Below are positions 23,210 to 33,777 of a stretch of DNA of 64,000 bases, piece after piece. Source of the DNA: Selaginella moellendorffii. Its lineage: Eukaryota > Streptophyta > Lycopodiopsida > Selaginellales > Selaginellaceae. Each line of letters begins with the position of its first letter. Within the stretch, counting starts at the first letter, position 1. The notes below the pieces were generated by a model. The model saw only the letters and a list, made by a program, of their open reading frames with translations. It ran no database searches and was not told where the DNA came from. The stretch covers positions 2,686,363-2,750,362 of the forward strand of contig NW_003314267.1 in NCBI RefSeq assembly GCF_000143415.4. The letters are read 5' to 3'. Made by a program: the position numbers and the translations under genes.

Positions 23210-25983
23210 TCAGACTGTTATTTTTTGCCTCCAACGCCTATACAATAATCTTGGAATTTCATCACTCTCCACACTATCAGGATTTAAACCCAATAGTAAT
23301 GCCATCTCTTCTCTAATACGTCCACGCTCATGTTCAGTGGTCGAAGAACCCATCCGGTTGAGCAGATTATGGAGATGCGGATAGTGCTTGGCTAGACAAT
23401 ATACATGCCATAAATGATGACTGGTGTCTGTCCGATCAAATGGCTTCTGATATACCGTTCCATCTGCCATTTGGTTGATTTCTGCAGCCACCTCCTGGAC
23501 TGGCCGGTTCTCTATCACCATCGCTCCAAGCCGTTTTGCAAGGTCCCCCAGAACATACGGTTTCTTCTCCCTAGTTTCCATACTGCAAGAGATGGGGTGC
23601 ACTGCATATGTGTGCGTGTTCGCTGCAGTTTTAATCGGCGAGTCATCGATGATGAGGATTTCACTTGAGCTAGCAGTCCGGTTCATCACTACAGCCTCTG
23701 GCTTGACGAAGATGGGCTTGCTACCCCTCACATGGACCATAGTCAAGCAATCCTCCTGCGTTAGGAGAAAGTCAAATGGTAATATTACTCACGTCTGATT
23801 GTGCATCATCTGTAGCAACGTTAATGCATTGTGGTGCATCATGGGTGTCCAAACTCCCAATTGCAAATTGAACTCGGCCCTCTGTTTTAAGTGTCGCATG
23901 GTCATTATTAGATCCCGCAGTTTCTCCCGTGTGATTAATGTGAATCTGTCTCTTTTGACCAACTTGCGACCGCAGGCTTTGGAGGGTGCAATGACATTCG
24001 AGGACGAGCCACGCTCATGGGAGAAAAGGACACCGTTCAGATCAAAAACGATACAGTACCTTCGTCGTGACCTTGAAATGAAATGCGTCAGCATAAAAAA
24101 TGGTACAAGTCAATTTTACCATCTACAATATTAGCGAATGTTGCTCCCGATGGTCGTTGAGAGGGTTTTGGTCGAGGAAACGTGAAGGGCGGAAATACTC
24201 TCCTCTGCAATGTGGGGTCAATCGCATCCGATGGCGTGTGGGCACATGCCATTTCAGCTGTAGACTCTGGTACAACTGGCTCAACAGTGGCATGGGGTGG
24301 TTCCGATGGCGTGTGATCACACGCCATTTCAGCTGGTGCCTCCGTTGGCAAAATGGACATGACCGAACAGGCAGCAGGGGCGGTGTAGGGAGGTTCCAAC
24401 GGTGCGTAGTCAGACGATTGGGCACACGTTGAGTCCGTTGGAAATGAGGATACGACCGGCTCGGCGGCTGGGGCGGCCTCATGTGGGTCCAATGGCGCCT
24501 GGTCACCGTCAGTTGGATACGTGGACAAGATTGACTCAGTGGTATGGGCAGCATCAAGTGGAGCGTGGTCAGCTTGCTTGGCGTTGATATGGATAGTAGC
24601 CTCCACCAGCTCTGATGACTCTTGCAGCCAAGTAGAGTCCACTGGCGGATCCATATGCATGTCCAAATATCTCCCTTCGATTGAGATGGTATCCTCCCGT
24701 GCTACTAAAAACAAACTCATTAGCACATTGAATCGACTATACTGTATTTACCATCAACTGCTATTGAGGAACTAGGACCGATATCACTTGAGCGCACTGC
24801 TGATTCTGAAGGATTGGACATACGTTTCGACCCTTGCTTGGCACTATCCTTCCTCGACACTAAAGGCTAGAGTTTGTAAATTCAACTGAATAATCTCTAC
24901 TTACCATTTGCTCTGCGACCTACATGGACAATGTTAGAAATGGTAAAAGGTTAGGAATGGATGTATTATTATTTACCTGATGGTTTGTCTTGTATGACCT
25001 TCCTCCGCCGCTCTTTGGCCACCTCAGGCTGGCCATCGTCGTCATCATCGTCGTCGTCGTTATTGTGATCGTCACCATTGTGAGGACCATCCAAGTCCTC
25101 TTCGTCCTCCTCTTCTTCGTCCTCCTCTTCTTTGTCCTCCTCTTCGTCATTTTGCTCTTCCTGCTCATTATCTTTCTCTGGCTCCTCATCCCCCTCTTGC
25201 ATTTCTTCCATAGGCTGCTCAGGCTGGATGGCTTGTTCTTCCAGGACCATCTTGGGAAAATCATCTGGCCGAGTCTCCATCTCAAAATACAAGACATCCA
25301 TAGCCTGTTTTAGTGCGTGACCTAGGATCGTATCCTCACCCGACTGTCTTAACATGGTTTCTGCACGTTCTTGCACCCTTCGAAGACGACGAGATGAGAA
25401 AAACGTGGCCCTGCCTTGAAAAGCTTCCCTCATCCATTGTACCTCTCCATTGAGATTGGGGAAGGGGAGTCCGCCATAGGAATCTGAGTCATGAGGTGGT
25501 GACTGCCTGCTTTCACTCAGCCCTTGATCTGCAATGAATGGCATGAGCACACACGCCATAACCGCGAGGCATTACCTATCATCTTTTCGTTGCCCTTCTT
25601 CCTTTTCGAATCAAACGCCTCTGATCTCGACGACTGTCCAACGTGCTTTCGCTTTTTATGACCACTGTCAGTTTGAGCTTGGCTGGTGCTTGCCTGTTTT
25701 GCCTTTGAAGAAGTTTCTCCTGCAAGGAATGGCATGAGACCACACGCCATTGCAAATATAATTTGTACCTCCTTTTTTCCTATTGCTTTTCTGTTTGTCC
25801 TTCTTCGATGCGCCACCAGTGCGCTTTTCAGTCCTCATGTATGAATATTCACAACGATCTATAATCAAAATGGCGTGAGGCCTCACGTGACCTTACCTTG
25901 TGCAGGTTGTGAGCTCGGCCCAACATGGGTATCTTCAACAGTAGCTGTTAACGCCGTTTCAGCATCTGGGGGTGGCCACGCTC
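23210..25983 (-). CDS. FCP1/NIF-type HAD phosphatase-domain gene embedded in element C
   Basis: Intron-rich gene between element C gag-protease and pol. Exons by splice signals: 25983-25897, 25858-25769, 25719-25576, 25528-24977, 24919-24905 (15 nt), 24859-24752, 24704-24107, 24071-23793, 23755-23210. The product has a basic N-terminal part, a long Glu/Asp run (near 25170-25010) and Pro/Ala-rich repeats (24600-24170). A HAD domain follows: motif 1 VFDLNGVLFS near 24040, a KLVKRDRF segment, and LIIDDSPIK near 23650. This resembles FCP1/NIF/TIM50-like Ser phosphatases, with the second motif-1 aspartate read as Asn. The element C frame can splice in phase into the first exon through a donor at 26033. 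The junction at 23756-23792 does not join in frame with the simplest GT-AG choice, so the gene may be decayed or my boundary wrong. Confidence 0.6.
24231..24252. repeat. 22-bp palindrome, copy 2 (in exon)
   Basis: ATGGCGTG, six bases, CATGCCAT. On the minus strand it encodes part of EMACAHTPSD in the Pro/Ala-rich repeat region. Confidence 0.8.
24306..24327. repeat. 22-bp palindrome, copy 3 (in exon, perfect)
   Basis: ATGGCGTG, TGATCA minus ends, CACGCCAT: a perfect 22-bp palindrome. It encodes part of EMACDHTPSE. Confidence 0.85.
25538..25559. repeat. 22-bp palindrome, copy 4 (in a 47-nt intron)
   Basis: ATGGCATG, six bases, CACGCCAT. It lies inside the predicted intron 25529-25575 and fills almost half of it. 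Confidence 0.8.
25729..25750. repeat. 22-bp palindrome, copy 5 (in a 49-nt intron)
   Basis: ATGGCATG, six bases, CACGCCAT. It lies inside the predicted intron 25720-25768, the same distance from the acceptor as copy 4. Confidence 0.8.
25870..25891. repeat. 22-bp palindrome, degenerate copy 6 (in a 38-nt intron)
   Basis: ATGGCGTG then GAGGCCTCACG; the inner 14 bp (CGTGAGGCCTCACG) are a perfect palindrome, but the outer right arm has changed. It lies inside the predicted intron 25859-25896. Confidence 0.65.
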
Positions 25984-26223
25984 CTGCATACAGAGCTTGT
26001 GAGATAACATTTAAACTTAAAGTGCGTACTCACCAGGTTCGCAGAGAAGATACTGTTTTTCTTTGGCAACTGTAATTATATGCTCCATTGAAGTCACCTC
26101 TTCAATGGAGTTTGTCACCGCAACACACGGGACACCCTTGAGTAGTGCGGCTCGAAAGAATAGTCCGCCGCAGTTGTACTCGACAACGCATTTGCCCTTG
26201 GAGTCGGAAGCAGGTGACCCACG

Positions 26224-27795
26224 TAGGGCTACCACGAACCGATTGAACCAATCCATTCTGAAGATCACGTCAAATCCCGCCATGTCCAACACAGTGAAAT
26301 CCATGTCTACCTTCCAAGTCCCTACTTCGACTTTCGCTTGTCGAAGTACCTCATCGGTGCTTTGGCTACCTTGAACAAACTCTATAGTCCTTGGTTCGCC
26401 TAGCCGCTGCACCGTTAGTCCGGCTTGCCGGACTATGTCTGCAGCCACAAAATTATCCGAAGCACCTGTGTCAATAAGGATCTTAACAAAGCTACCTCCG
26501 AGCTTCCCTCGGAGGGCTAGTAGATGTCGCGAACGACTCTCTACCAAAGTTGCTCGTGTAATGAGTAACTTTGAGTTAGGGACTGGATCACATACCTCAT
26601 TTTGGACTTCACCCGACTTGATGGCCATATTGGCTCTGGCCTTCTTCGGGTAGGGACATTCCCTCGAAAAGTGTCCCGCTTCACCGCAGTTGTAGCATAC
26701 GTTGTTTCCCACGCTGCTATACGACTTGACCTTCTTATCCGTGGGTTTGTCTCTTTTCGCTTGACTCCCCCACGTACTTGCTCGCTGGCCACCGGATTTG
26801 CCTTTCCGGAACCCCGAGGACTCATTCTTAGAGAAACTCTTCTTGAATTTCCCCCTGCTATATGTTCCCCTTGGTTTGGCCCCTTTGCTAAACGTGGATC
26901 CCGACCCCGTCGTGTTCCCCTTTCGCAGGTTATCGTTGAAATGCACCTTGATGGCCGCATCCAACGCTTCCTTGTAGTTGGTCGGGTTCCAGCGCATCAC
27001 CTCACCGCGAGCCCAGGTTTGCAAACCTGATATGAAGGCATGGAACGCATCCATATCCCCCATGTCCGTAACAAGTATCCTCTTTGCCATGAACCCATTC
27101 ACATATTCCTGGATGGTTCCAGTCTGCTTCAGCCTACTCAGTTCATCCCTCAGATGCAGAGTGGCATTCGGAAGAACATATGTTGCGCGGATCCCCGCCT
27201 TCATCATGTCCCAAGTGACCACCGGTCCTTCGTTGGCCTCCGTTGTTCTCCACCAAGACTTGGCATTATTTGCCAAGTATGGTTTTGCACATGGGACCTT
27301 CTCCGAGCTTGGTAACCGCAACGCTCGGAAGTAGTCATCCATATCGTAAAACCAATCCTCCACCACCTTATAGTCATTCACTCCCTTGAAGACCGGTGGG
27401 GGCTTTGGTTTGTACTTGGGAACTGCCTAAGGGACTGATTCCACTTCAGTCTGTTCGACCTTGTCTGGTTTTGCCTCAGTCCCTGCCGAAGGGTCCGCAC
27501 CTTCTGCGCTGCCAGCATCCGCAGTCTTTCGCCTTTTCTTCCGCTTCTCGTCACGCTTTAGCTTGCGTACGAGAGTCTCCAGCAGGGCATTGGTCTGCGC
27601 CAATTGACCTTCTAGAACGTCCAATCGAGCCTTGGACGACCGAACCTCGCCACCGGACTCCTGTTTGGAAGTTTCCTCACTAGAGTCCTCCTCATGCAAG
27701 GATTCCTCATCCATAGCCTCTTGTTCGACCGGAGGCTCCAGCTCTGGCGGAGGTTCCGTCTCCACCTGGGTTCGCTTACGCCCTGCCCTTGCCAT
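26224..27795 (-). pseudogene. Element C gag-protease
   Basis: Starts MARAGRKRTQ at 27795, 44 bp downstream of the primer-binding site. Acidic/Pro-rich and coiled-coil N-terminus, then a TAG at 27427-27429 where element B has a Gln codon. The frame is open again from 27381: gag domain (AKSWWRTTEANEG), CCHC knuckle CYNCGEAGHFSREC near 26690 and protease LIDTGASDNF near 26460. The frame departs from element B after VALRG near 26224 and runs open to a splice donor at 26033, in phase with the embedded gene. Confidence 0.8.
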
Positions 27796-27838
27796 CTCCC
27801 AGCAATCCGCCTCTATCCTTCGCTAGAACTGAGGAAGA

Positions 27839-27851
27839 GGCTCCGATACCA
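27839..27851 (-). other. Element C primer-binding site
   Basis: TGGTATCGGAGCC on the minus strand, three bases inside LTR3. It matches the initiator tRNA-Met complement with one change. Confidence 0.8.
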
Positions 27852-27854
27852 AAT

Positions 27855-29035
27855 TGTAAGCCACAAATTTTTCCTTTCCAATTTGCCAGCCTACCTCGTC
27901 TATCCGTCCAACACTGCCTTGGCTTTTGCTAAGTTCCCTCGCCAAGGTTCTCGCCTATGGTACCAGCTCCTACTTGGTCCTACTTGGTTTCAGCTACTCA
28001 CTGCACGAGCAACGGAGTGTTAGCCATCCATCTACGGATTCCCAAATCTCTCCTAATCCCCCTCCCCGGGTTAGACTAGACTTAAGGTTTGGCTACACTC
28101 CCCGCAGGCACAAACAGCCAAGCACACCAAGCCTCTAGATTCCTAACACCCCTTGGTACCACAAGACTTGATCATGGGACCCTCTAAATCCCAAGCCTTG
28201 GGTGCAACACTTGCTTCGGGACATCGGGGCATAGCCTAACGGCCCGGTATGGGTACCTCTACCCCCCCCCCCCACTCTTCCATCCTGAAGGGAAGGCCCA
28301 AGCCCCTAGGAGGGGCGAGGACCAATGAGCCACAAGGTACTCAAGTGGGGCACCACTCCACATGAGCTGGGAGCACTGCAGTCGGTTTCCCTTTCAGGAG
28401 TGGGAGCTGCTCTTGAGCACTTCCCTGGGTGGCCCCTCCGGCACCACTTAAGCCCATTCTCACTCCCACCCCAGGCCCCTCGGCCCCAGTCTCAACCTCA
28501 AGTCAGTTTGGAAGCCCCACTGGAGAGTTCCTTCAAGACTGGTTCCTGGACCTCACTATCCCTACTATACTTTTGGAACCCCTTGCAGCCCCCCCCCCCC
28601 CTGGGAGACACACGCTTTGGGCTTTCACCCCTTGAGCTGTATTAGTATGTGGACTTAGTCTTAGAATCAATCTCGGACTCAATCTCGACTTAGTCTTAGA
28701 ATCAATCTCAGACTTGATCTCGGACCCGACTTCGGACTTGGTCTCGGACTCGATCTCAGACTCGATCTCGGACCCGATCTCGGACTTGACTTCGGACTCG
28801 ACCTCGAACTCGGTCTCGGACCCGATTTGGGTCTCGGACTCCGTCTCGAACTCGGTCTCGATCTCGGTCTCCGATTCGGCCTCAGCTCGATCCTGGACTC
28901 TATCTCGAACTCGGTCTCAGAGTCGGTCTTGGACTCGATCTTCAACTCGGTCCCATCCGATGAACTCTTTGTCATTTCGATCAAGCTTTTGGGGATCCTT
29001 TAGCCTACGACATCTCGGGGAGTCGGTTCCTTACA
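27855..29035 (-). repeat. LTR3 of the B/C family (1181 bp)
   Basis: 5' LTR of element C. Same ends as LTR1 and LTR2. It is longer partly because a segment near 28651-28711 (GACTTAGTCTTAGAATC) is tandemly duplicated. The right flank GATTC (29036-29040) pairs with the left flank of LTR1, closing the composite insertion. It carries a TCGGAC/TCGATC array at about 28660-28955. Confidence 0.88.
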
Positions 29036-29327
29036 GATTCATCCAACATTCCATGTGAGCAAGCTTAAAGCGTGTTTGCACTCTGGTGATATCGTGGATC
29101 AGTCCATCATCCAGGTTCCAGAGATTGATGCAGAAAATGCTGGTCCGGCCAATATTCTTGCTCAAAGATTGGTGAAAACACACTGGAAAACAACTAGGGA
29201 GTTGTTAGTTCAGTGGAATGGTTATTCCATGGACGAAGCTACATGGGAAACTGAGGATGACGTGAAAAGAGTGTTTCCAAGTTTTGGTTATGACTTGGAT
29301 GACATTCCTGAGGAAGGGGAGAATTGA
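29036..29327 (+). pseudogene. Element A integrase end and chromodomain
   Basis: Continuation of the frame interrupted at 10763: HPTFHVSKLKA, then a chromodomain with VKTHWKTTRELLVQWNGY and ATWETEDDV, ending at a stop at 29325-29327. Such chromodomains guide chromovirus integration to particular chromatin. Confidence 0.82.
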
Positions 29328-29560
29328 GTTCTATAGCCATATTGCTATATGATTTGAGCCATTTGTTCTATTCTCATTCTCTTGTTTCCATGACCGTATT
29401 ATCATGTGAGAAAGCCGTATTGCTTTCTTTCTTTCGTGGCCATTTGTCGCGACGTTGGTGTTGCCGTTTGCACATCTTTTCTCCATGGCCGTATTGCCTT
29501 GGACTCCCTTCATGTGAGGCTTGTTTGGCTTCTCGAGGCTGCCGTATGTGGCTGGGTCAT

Positions 29561-29574
29561 GAGGGAGGGGAGAA
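29561..29574 (+). other. Element A polypurine tract
   Basis: GAGGGAGGGGAGAA directly before the 3' LTR. It is the expected plus-strand primer. Confidence 0.75.
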
Positions 29575-29686
29575 TGACATGAACCATGGGAATATTCTGA
29601 GAATATTCTATGGCCTGTGGGATTTAAGGCTGTAACGCCTTAAGGGTTGGGAGGTTGGCCTAGGGTTTGCTCTCTTGTTTATTTCA
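29575..29686 (+). repeat. Element A 3' LTR (112 bp)
   Basis: Pairs with 7922-8034. Followed by the CCTGT target-site duplication. Confidence 0.88.
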
Positions 29687-29691
29687 CCTGT

Positions 29692-32184
29692 ACTCGTACT
29701 CATGGACTTTACCAAGTAGGTTAAGCAGCAAGGAGATGACATAGTAGGGGTCCTTGGAAAGAGGGGATTCTTGACAAGTGTTTTGGGGGGATTGACGAGT
29801 AGTGAACGTGAGGATTGAGAGAGGGCTGGTGCTCTGTGCGCATGGGGTGTTCATGCTCAATCTGAGATGAGGTTAAATTCTTGGGTTGTCATCCTTGTTT
29901 CACCTAAGAGTCATTCTTGTCCACGGTCCATTTTTAAACGCTACATTGTGCATGACAACATTCACTTTAAACCCTAAATAAATATTCACTTTAGGGTTTC
30001 AGTAATAGTTGTTCCAAAAAATATGGTGCAATTCAAAGTATGTTTTGAGCATGCTATATTATCTATGGAGGAATTATTGAAATAATGTTTAATAATAATT
30101 TTAATGAATTGGTTGAAAATTTTTCTAGTTCAGCCACCATCAATGAAAAGGATGGTTAGTAAGTCAAAATACCCATCCCTCTTGTAAAAATCCAGTCTTG
30201 GACCATTCAAGAAATGCTCGGGTATTTATTTTTCATTTGACATTTTTTTTACTAGGCTTTCTAAGATTCTTGAAGACCTTCAAAAGGACATGAAATATCC
30301 TTGTCACTGGAGTGAATACATAATTGAGGATTTCATACTTAGAACGAACTCACAAGCATTCCGGAACCATGAAAAAGCCAAAGTTGTCAGAGCTTCTTAG
30401 GATTCGAACCTTGGACTTGTCATTTGTTAAAAAGGTAACCATTCTTAAACTTTGTAGCTCAGGGATTGTTTCTTTTCTTAGAAAGTTAAATTGTAGACTT
30501 TTTGACAGGTTATAATGGGGATGAAATTGACTGCTTTGATAAGAAGGTTGAAAAACTTAGGCAGAAGTACCCCATTGTCAATAAGGTCACTGATCCAATG
30601 TTAGTCATTATTGAACCAGTAGAGGTGGACGTGTGTCCAAAAAACCTCCTTGATCCCCAAAGTGTCTTTTTATTTCTTTTCCTTTTTTTTTCCAGGAGCC
30701 ACATTCCTAGCTAAAATATCATTAAAGGATGCGCTACCATGCTACGATGTGTATCAAGGAGGTCCTGCAACCTGAATCCTGGTTGTAAATACCACTGTGG
30801 CATCTTTCAGAGTTTTTTGACAACTCTAAAATGCAAAAGATCAAGTATGTCTCTAATATCTCTTTGACAAGCGTTTTCAGGGTTCCCAGTACGTTTGTGC
30901 ATACATATTTTCTGCTATAGCTTTTTCAAGGAAGGGCAACACTACTAACAAGCTTGAGCTTGATATCTAGACCGGCTGATTCGGACATGTTAAATAGCTG
31001 GCCTAGTGAAGGTGATTGAGAAGCCCTGCTTGACACCATCGGACCAGCATGGCCTTCTCCTGGGTAAAGAATTGTCACAATATGACCACAAGACAATGGA
31101 GATCCCAATCTGCAAGATACAAAAATTTCTTTTGCTTGATGGACATTTTTAACAGGTGTATTCTCACTGTTTCCTGTAATTTTAAGCAGGTGACTAAGAT
31201 TATAAGCATACTTACTGGAAAATGTGTTTGTTTTGTAAAAACCTTGCATACGTATTTGCGTTCCATTTGCAGAGGGTTGCCATATTCCAAGTTAAACCAG
31301 AGTCTTTTACAATCTTTATGTTTCTTTCCGTGGGTGGGAGGCAATTGCTGGTGCAATGGCTTGCCGAGCCACCTCTTCTGATTGTCCAAGGAAAAAATGA
31401 AACTCCTTGTGGGATTGATTCATTATTTGCAGTGTAACTTACGAGCAAGGCTATTGGACCTGCAAGTTTTGCAATGGAAACCATGTGGTCTTTTACATAT
31501 ATTTAGGGTTTTTTTAGGGTTTCTTTGCAATCAAAAGTACCACGTTTGAACAGGTTCGCATCAGTTTAGTTCGTTTCGTTCGGGTGTTTGCCAGTAAGTA
31601 TGATCATAAGCTTAACAATTGTTTCATGCTTTTTCTTGTTTGTTTGTTTGTTTCGTTTTTTTTTTGTTTAATTGTTTCCTCTGTTGTTTTTTTTTATCCA
31701 CATTATCAATTGATGGCCTTTCCTAGTTTTGTTTCGATTTGATCTATATTAGGATTGAATCAATTATTAAATACTTATAATAAGTGACATGCTTCTAATA
31801 GCGTATCATACAGACGAGCTTTATCCAGCTACTATCACTCGCTCCGTCTTCAAACCTTCCCACTTCCTTGGAACAGGACATAACCACAGTTCCAGGCTTT
31901 TGAAACAGCTCTACTTAGGAAAACCAACGTCGACGTCTTCAAGGTTACAGGTTTCAATACCACTCACTGCATCGCAGAGCAGCAAATCCAAAACCTGCAT
32001 ACCAGAGCTTTCAGAAGAAACTTTTCAATGCAGGAAGCACCATGCCTGGCGGACCCTGCGTCTCCACACGTTGTCAAGGCATTTCAATGTATAAGTCCTC
32101 TAATCTGATATCTGTCCTTGTAAAGCTACTGACGAAACTATCTCTAAACAAGTTGGGGAGTTGCTTCTTACTGAGAAGATTCGA
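29692..32184. other. Unassigned AT-rich interval, possible gene fragments
   Basis: No recognisable gene. On the plus strand, exon-like pieces with plausible splice signals occur at about 30360-30440, 30508-30690 (GYNGDEIDCFDKKVEKL) and 30697-30770, but I do not know the family and frames end quickly. Poly-T runs lie near 31640-31700. The stretch 29858-29943 is a diverged direct repeat of 7562-7645. An open frame at 31789-32094 (101 residues) resembles nothing I know. Confidence 0.4.
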
Positions 32185-33642
32185 TTGGAACTGATATGTT
32201 CTTTCCATGGTTTCCATTTTATACTCGTGTCTGACTATGCTCTTCGCTATTCTGAAGGATCGTCAATGAACCTCGTAGTTTTACTTACGGTTTGAACCTC
32301 TTTAACTAAAACTTTGAAAACCAACATTTGCGCATCGACCTTGTGGAGCAGGAACAGCCTCTTGCTTGGTGTGGTTAGTATTCTCTGATCATGGAGCGAG
32401 CAGTTCTTGATAAACTCCTCTGATTCTTCCTTCAATTTGGCCAGTCGGTAACCAAATCCGACTATTTGGCCTTGCATATGGGCTTTGTGACGGTAAGTTG
32501 ATCACAAAAAATAACGCTGAGTTGTTGCAGAAGCATGAGACACGCCTCAGACATGATTTGATCGTTGGAGGATGAGTACAAAGATATAGTTGGAATAAGG
32601 TATTTAGTTGTGGTTGGTAAAATGCTAATGCCACGTTCTTCTTTGTTTTTTTGCTCCTTGCAACATCATTTTCTGGAAGTTTGTTGTTTGTTTTTTCTTT
32701 TTCGATGTTCATGGTTAGCAGTTTTTCTCTTTCCGCTTCTTGTTTGTAACATAATCTTTTTCAGGTGTCAACTTATTTTTCTGGATGTCACTTGTTCCCA
32801 TCGTGGTATGGTGTTTTTCTTTTCTTTTCTTTCTTTAGTTTTAATTTATCTCTTCTAAACTTTGCCATTAGTGGTCGGAGCGAAACTCCAGTATGGAATC
32901 GCCAAGTTGGCTTTGGAAGATTCTGGGTCTGGACCACGGATAGCAGGTTTAAAACCTCGAGACACACTGTTTTGGTTCAACAAACCACGATTGATGCTAC
33001 ATCTGATCCATTTCATTCTCTTCCAGGTTTGGTTTGGCTTGAATTGGCACCACAGTGACATCTCTTGCGTTTTTACAGGACGCTTTTGAATTGGCCACTT
33101 TTCTTTGGGTTGGGTAAGTTATAATGAAATGTTGTAAGGACGTTAATTAATCCTGGAATGCATTTTCAGTAGCAATTCGGTTGGGACTCCTGCTTGATGC
33201 AAAATAGGATCTTCTCGTATTTGCGAGTTGTCACCGGGTAAGTTTGAAAGTTTTGCGTGAATCAGGTAGCGGTAACATTGTCTGGTGATCAGGTTCTTGG
33301 TGCAAATACTATGCGTTACCTCTCTATGCTCTTGTGACACAGGTAAGCAAAGTTTTAAATCTCAGCGCATGTATACTGACGACAATGCTTGTACGTAGAT
33401 GGGGTCCAACTACAAGAGAGCGATATTTCAAGAACACATAGTGGACTCGATTCACAACTGGAAGAAGGCAGCAAAGAAGAGAAACAAAGATCACAGCAGC
33501 GTGATGGACATGAGCACCATAGACCGCAGCACGATTGCTTCTTTTGGACAGGAGCTACGAGCAGTGCCAGAGTAGAGAGCGAGTTACAAGTAACACAAAG
33601 GCCTGACAAGGTGGAGATATTCAAGATATCTGTTAACTTTTA
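32185..33642 (+). pseudogene. MLO pseudogene (inverted copy, lacks 5' end)
   Basis: Begins in exon 4 sequence (about 32200-32260), lacks exons 1-3 and the WIKWEEE exon, then keeps the later exons: SLHDQR/FFRQF region near 32400, DEFKDIVGIR near 32570, VVGAKLQYGIAKLALE near 32870, FELATFLW near 33085 and MGSNYKRAIF at 33400. A 10-bp deletion near 33570 relative to the left copy changes the C-terminal frame. Not expected to make a working MLO. Confidence 0.8.
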
Positions 33643-33777
33643 ATAAGTAATTTAAATATATTCTTTAACAAAAAAAGGAGGGCTTCATTTAGTTAGTCAA
33701 AAAGGGAAAACTTTGTACTAAAGCGTCGTGCTAATGAGCTCACCCTTAATTTTTATCGTCACAACGAAGTAAGAGAG

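Larger units (their letters stand above)
18511..27854 (-). mobile_element. Element C internal region: chromovirus with TRIM and embedded gene
   Basis: Minus-strand order from LTR3: primer-binding site (27851-27839), gag-protease (27795 to about 26224), an embedded intron-rich gene (about 26220-22770), then pol (22760-18914). A TRIM splits integrase at 19597-20244. It shares both integrase introns with element B. Single nonsense changes and a frameshift make it defective. Confidence 0.85.
7922..29686 (+). mobile_element. Element A: degenerate Ty3/gypsy chromovirus with very short LTRs, host of nested insertions
   Basis: The element is bounded by similar direct repeats of 113 and 112 bp (7922-8034 and 29575-29686) that start TG and end CA. 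It is flanked by an exact 5-bp target-site duplication, CCTGT (7917-7921 and 29687-29691). A primer-binding site follows the left LTR and a purine-rich tract precedes the right LTR, so the element is oriented plus. Its gag, integrase and C-terminal chromodomain are recognisable, while protease and most of reverse transcriptase are missing. The integrase/chromodomain junction is split by the B/C composite at 10764-29035. The LTRs differ at roughly ten of 113 positions by eye, so the insertion is old. Confidence 0.88.

Noticed and set aside
24990-25313. Hydrophobic Val/Leu-rich plus-strand frame
   Set aside because: Antisense of the Asp/Glu run in the embedded gene; low-complexity shadow.
22766-26224. 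DNA transposon (Harbinger or CACTA type) carrying the phosphatase gene
   Set aside because: Only a GTA is shared at the borders and no terminal inverted repeats were found, so the mode of insertion is left open.
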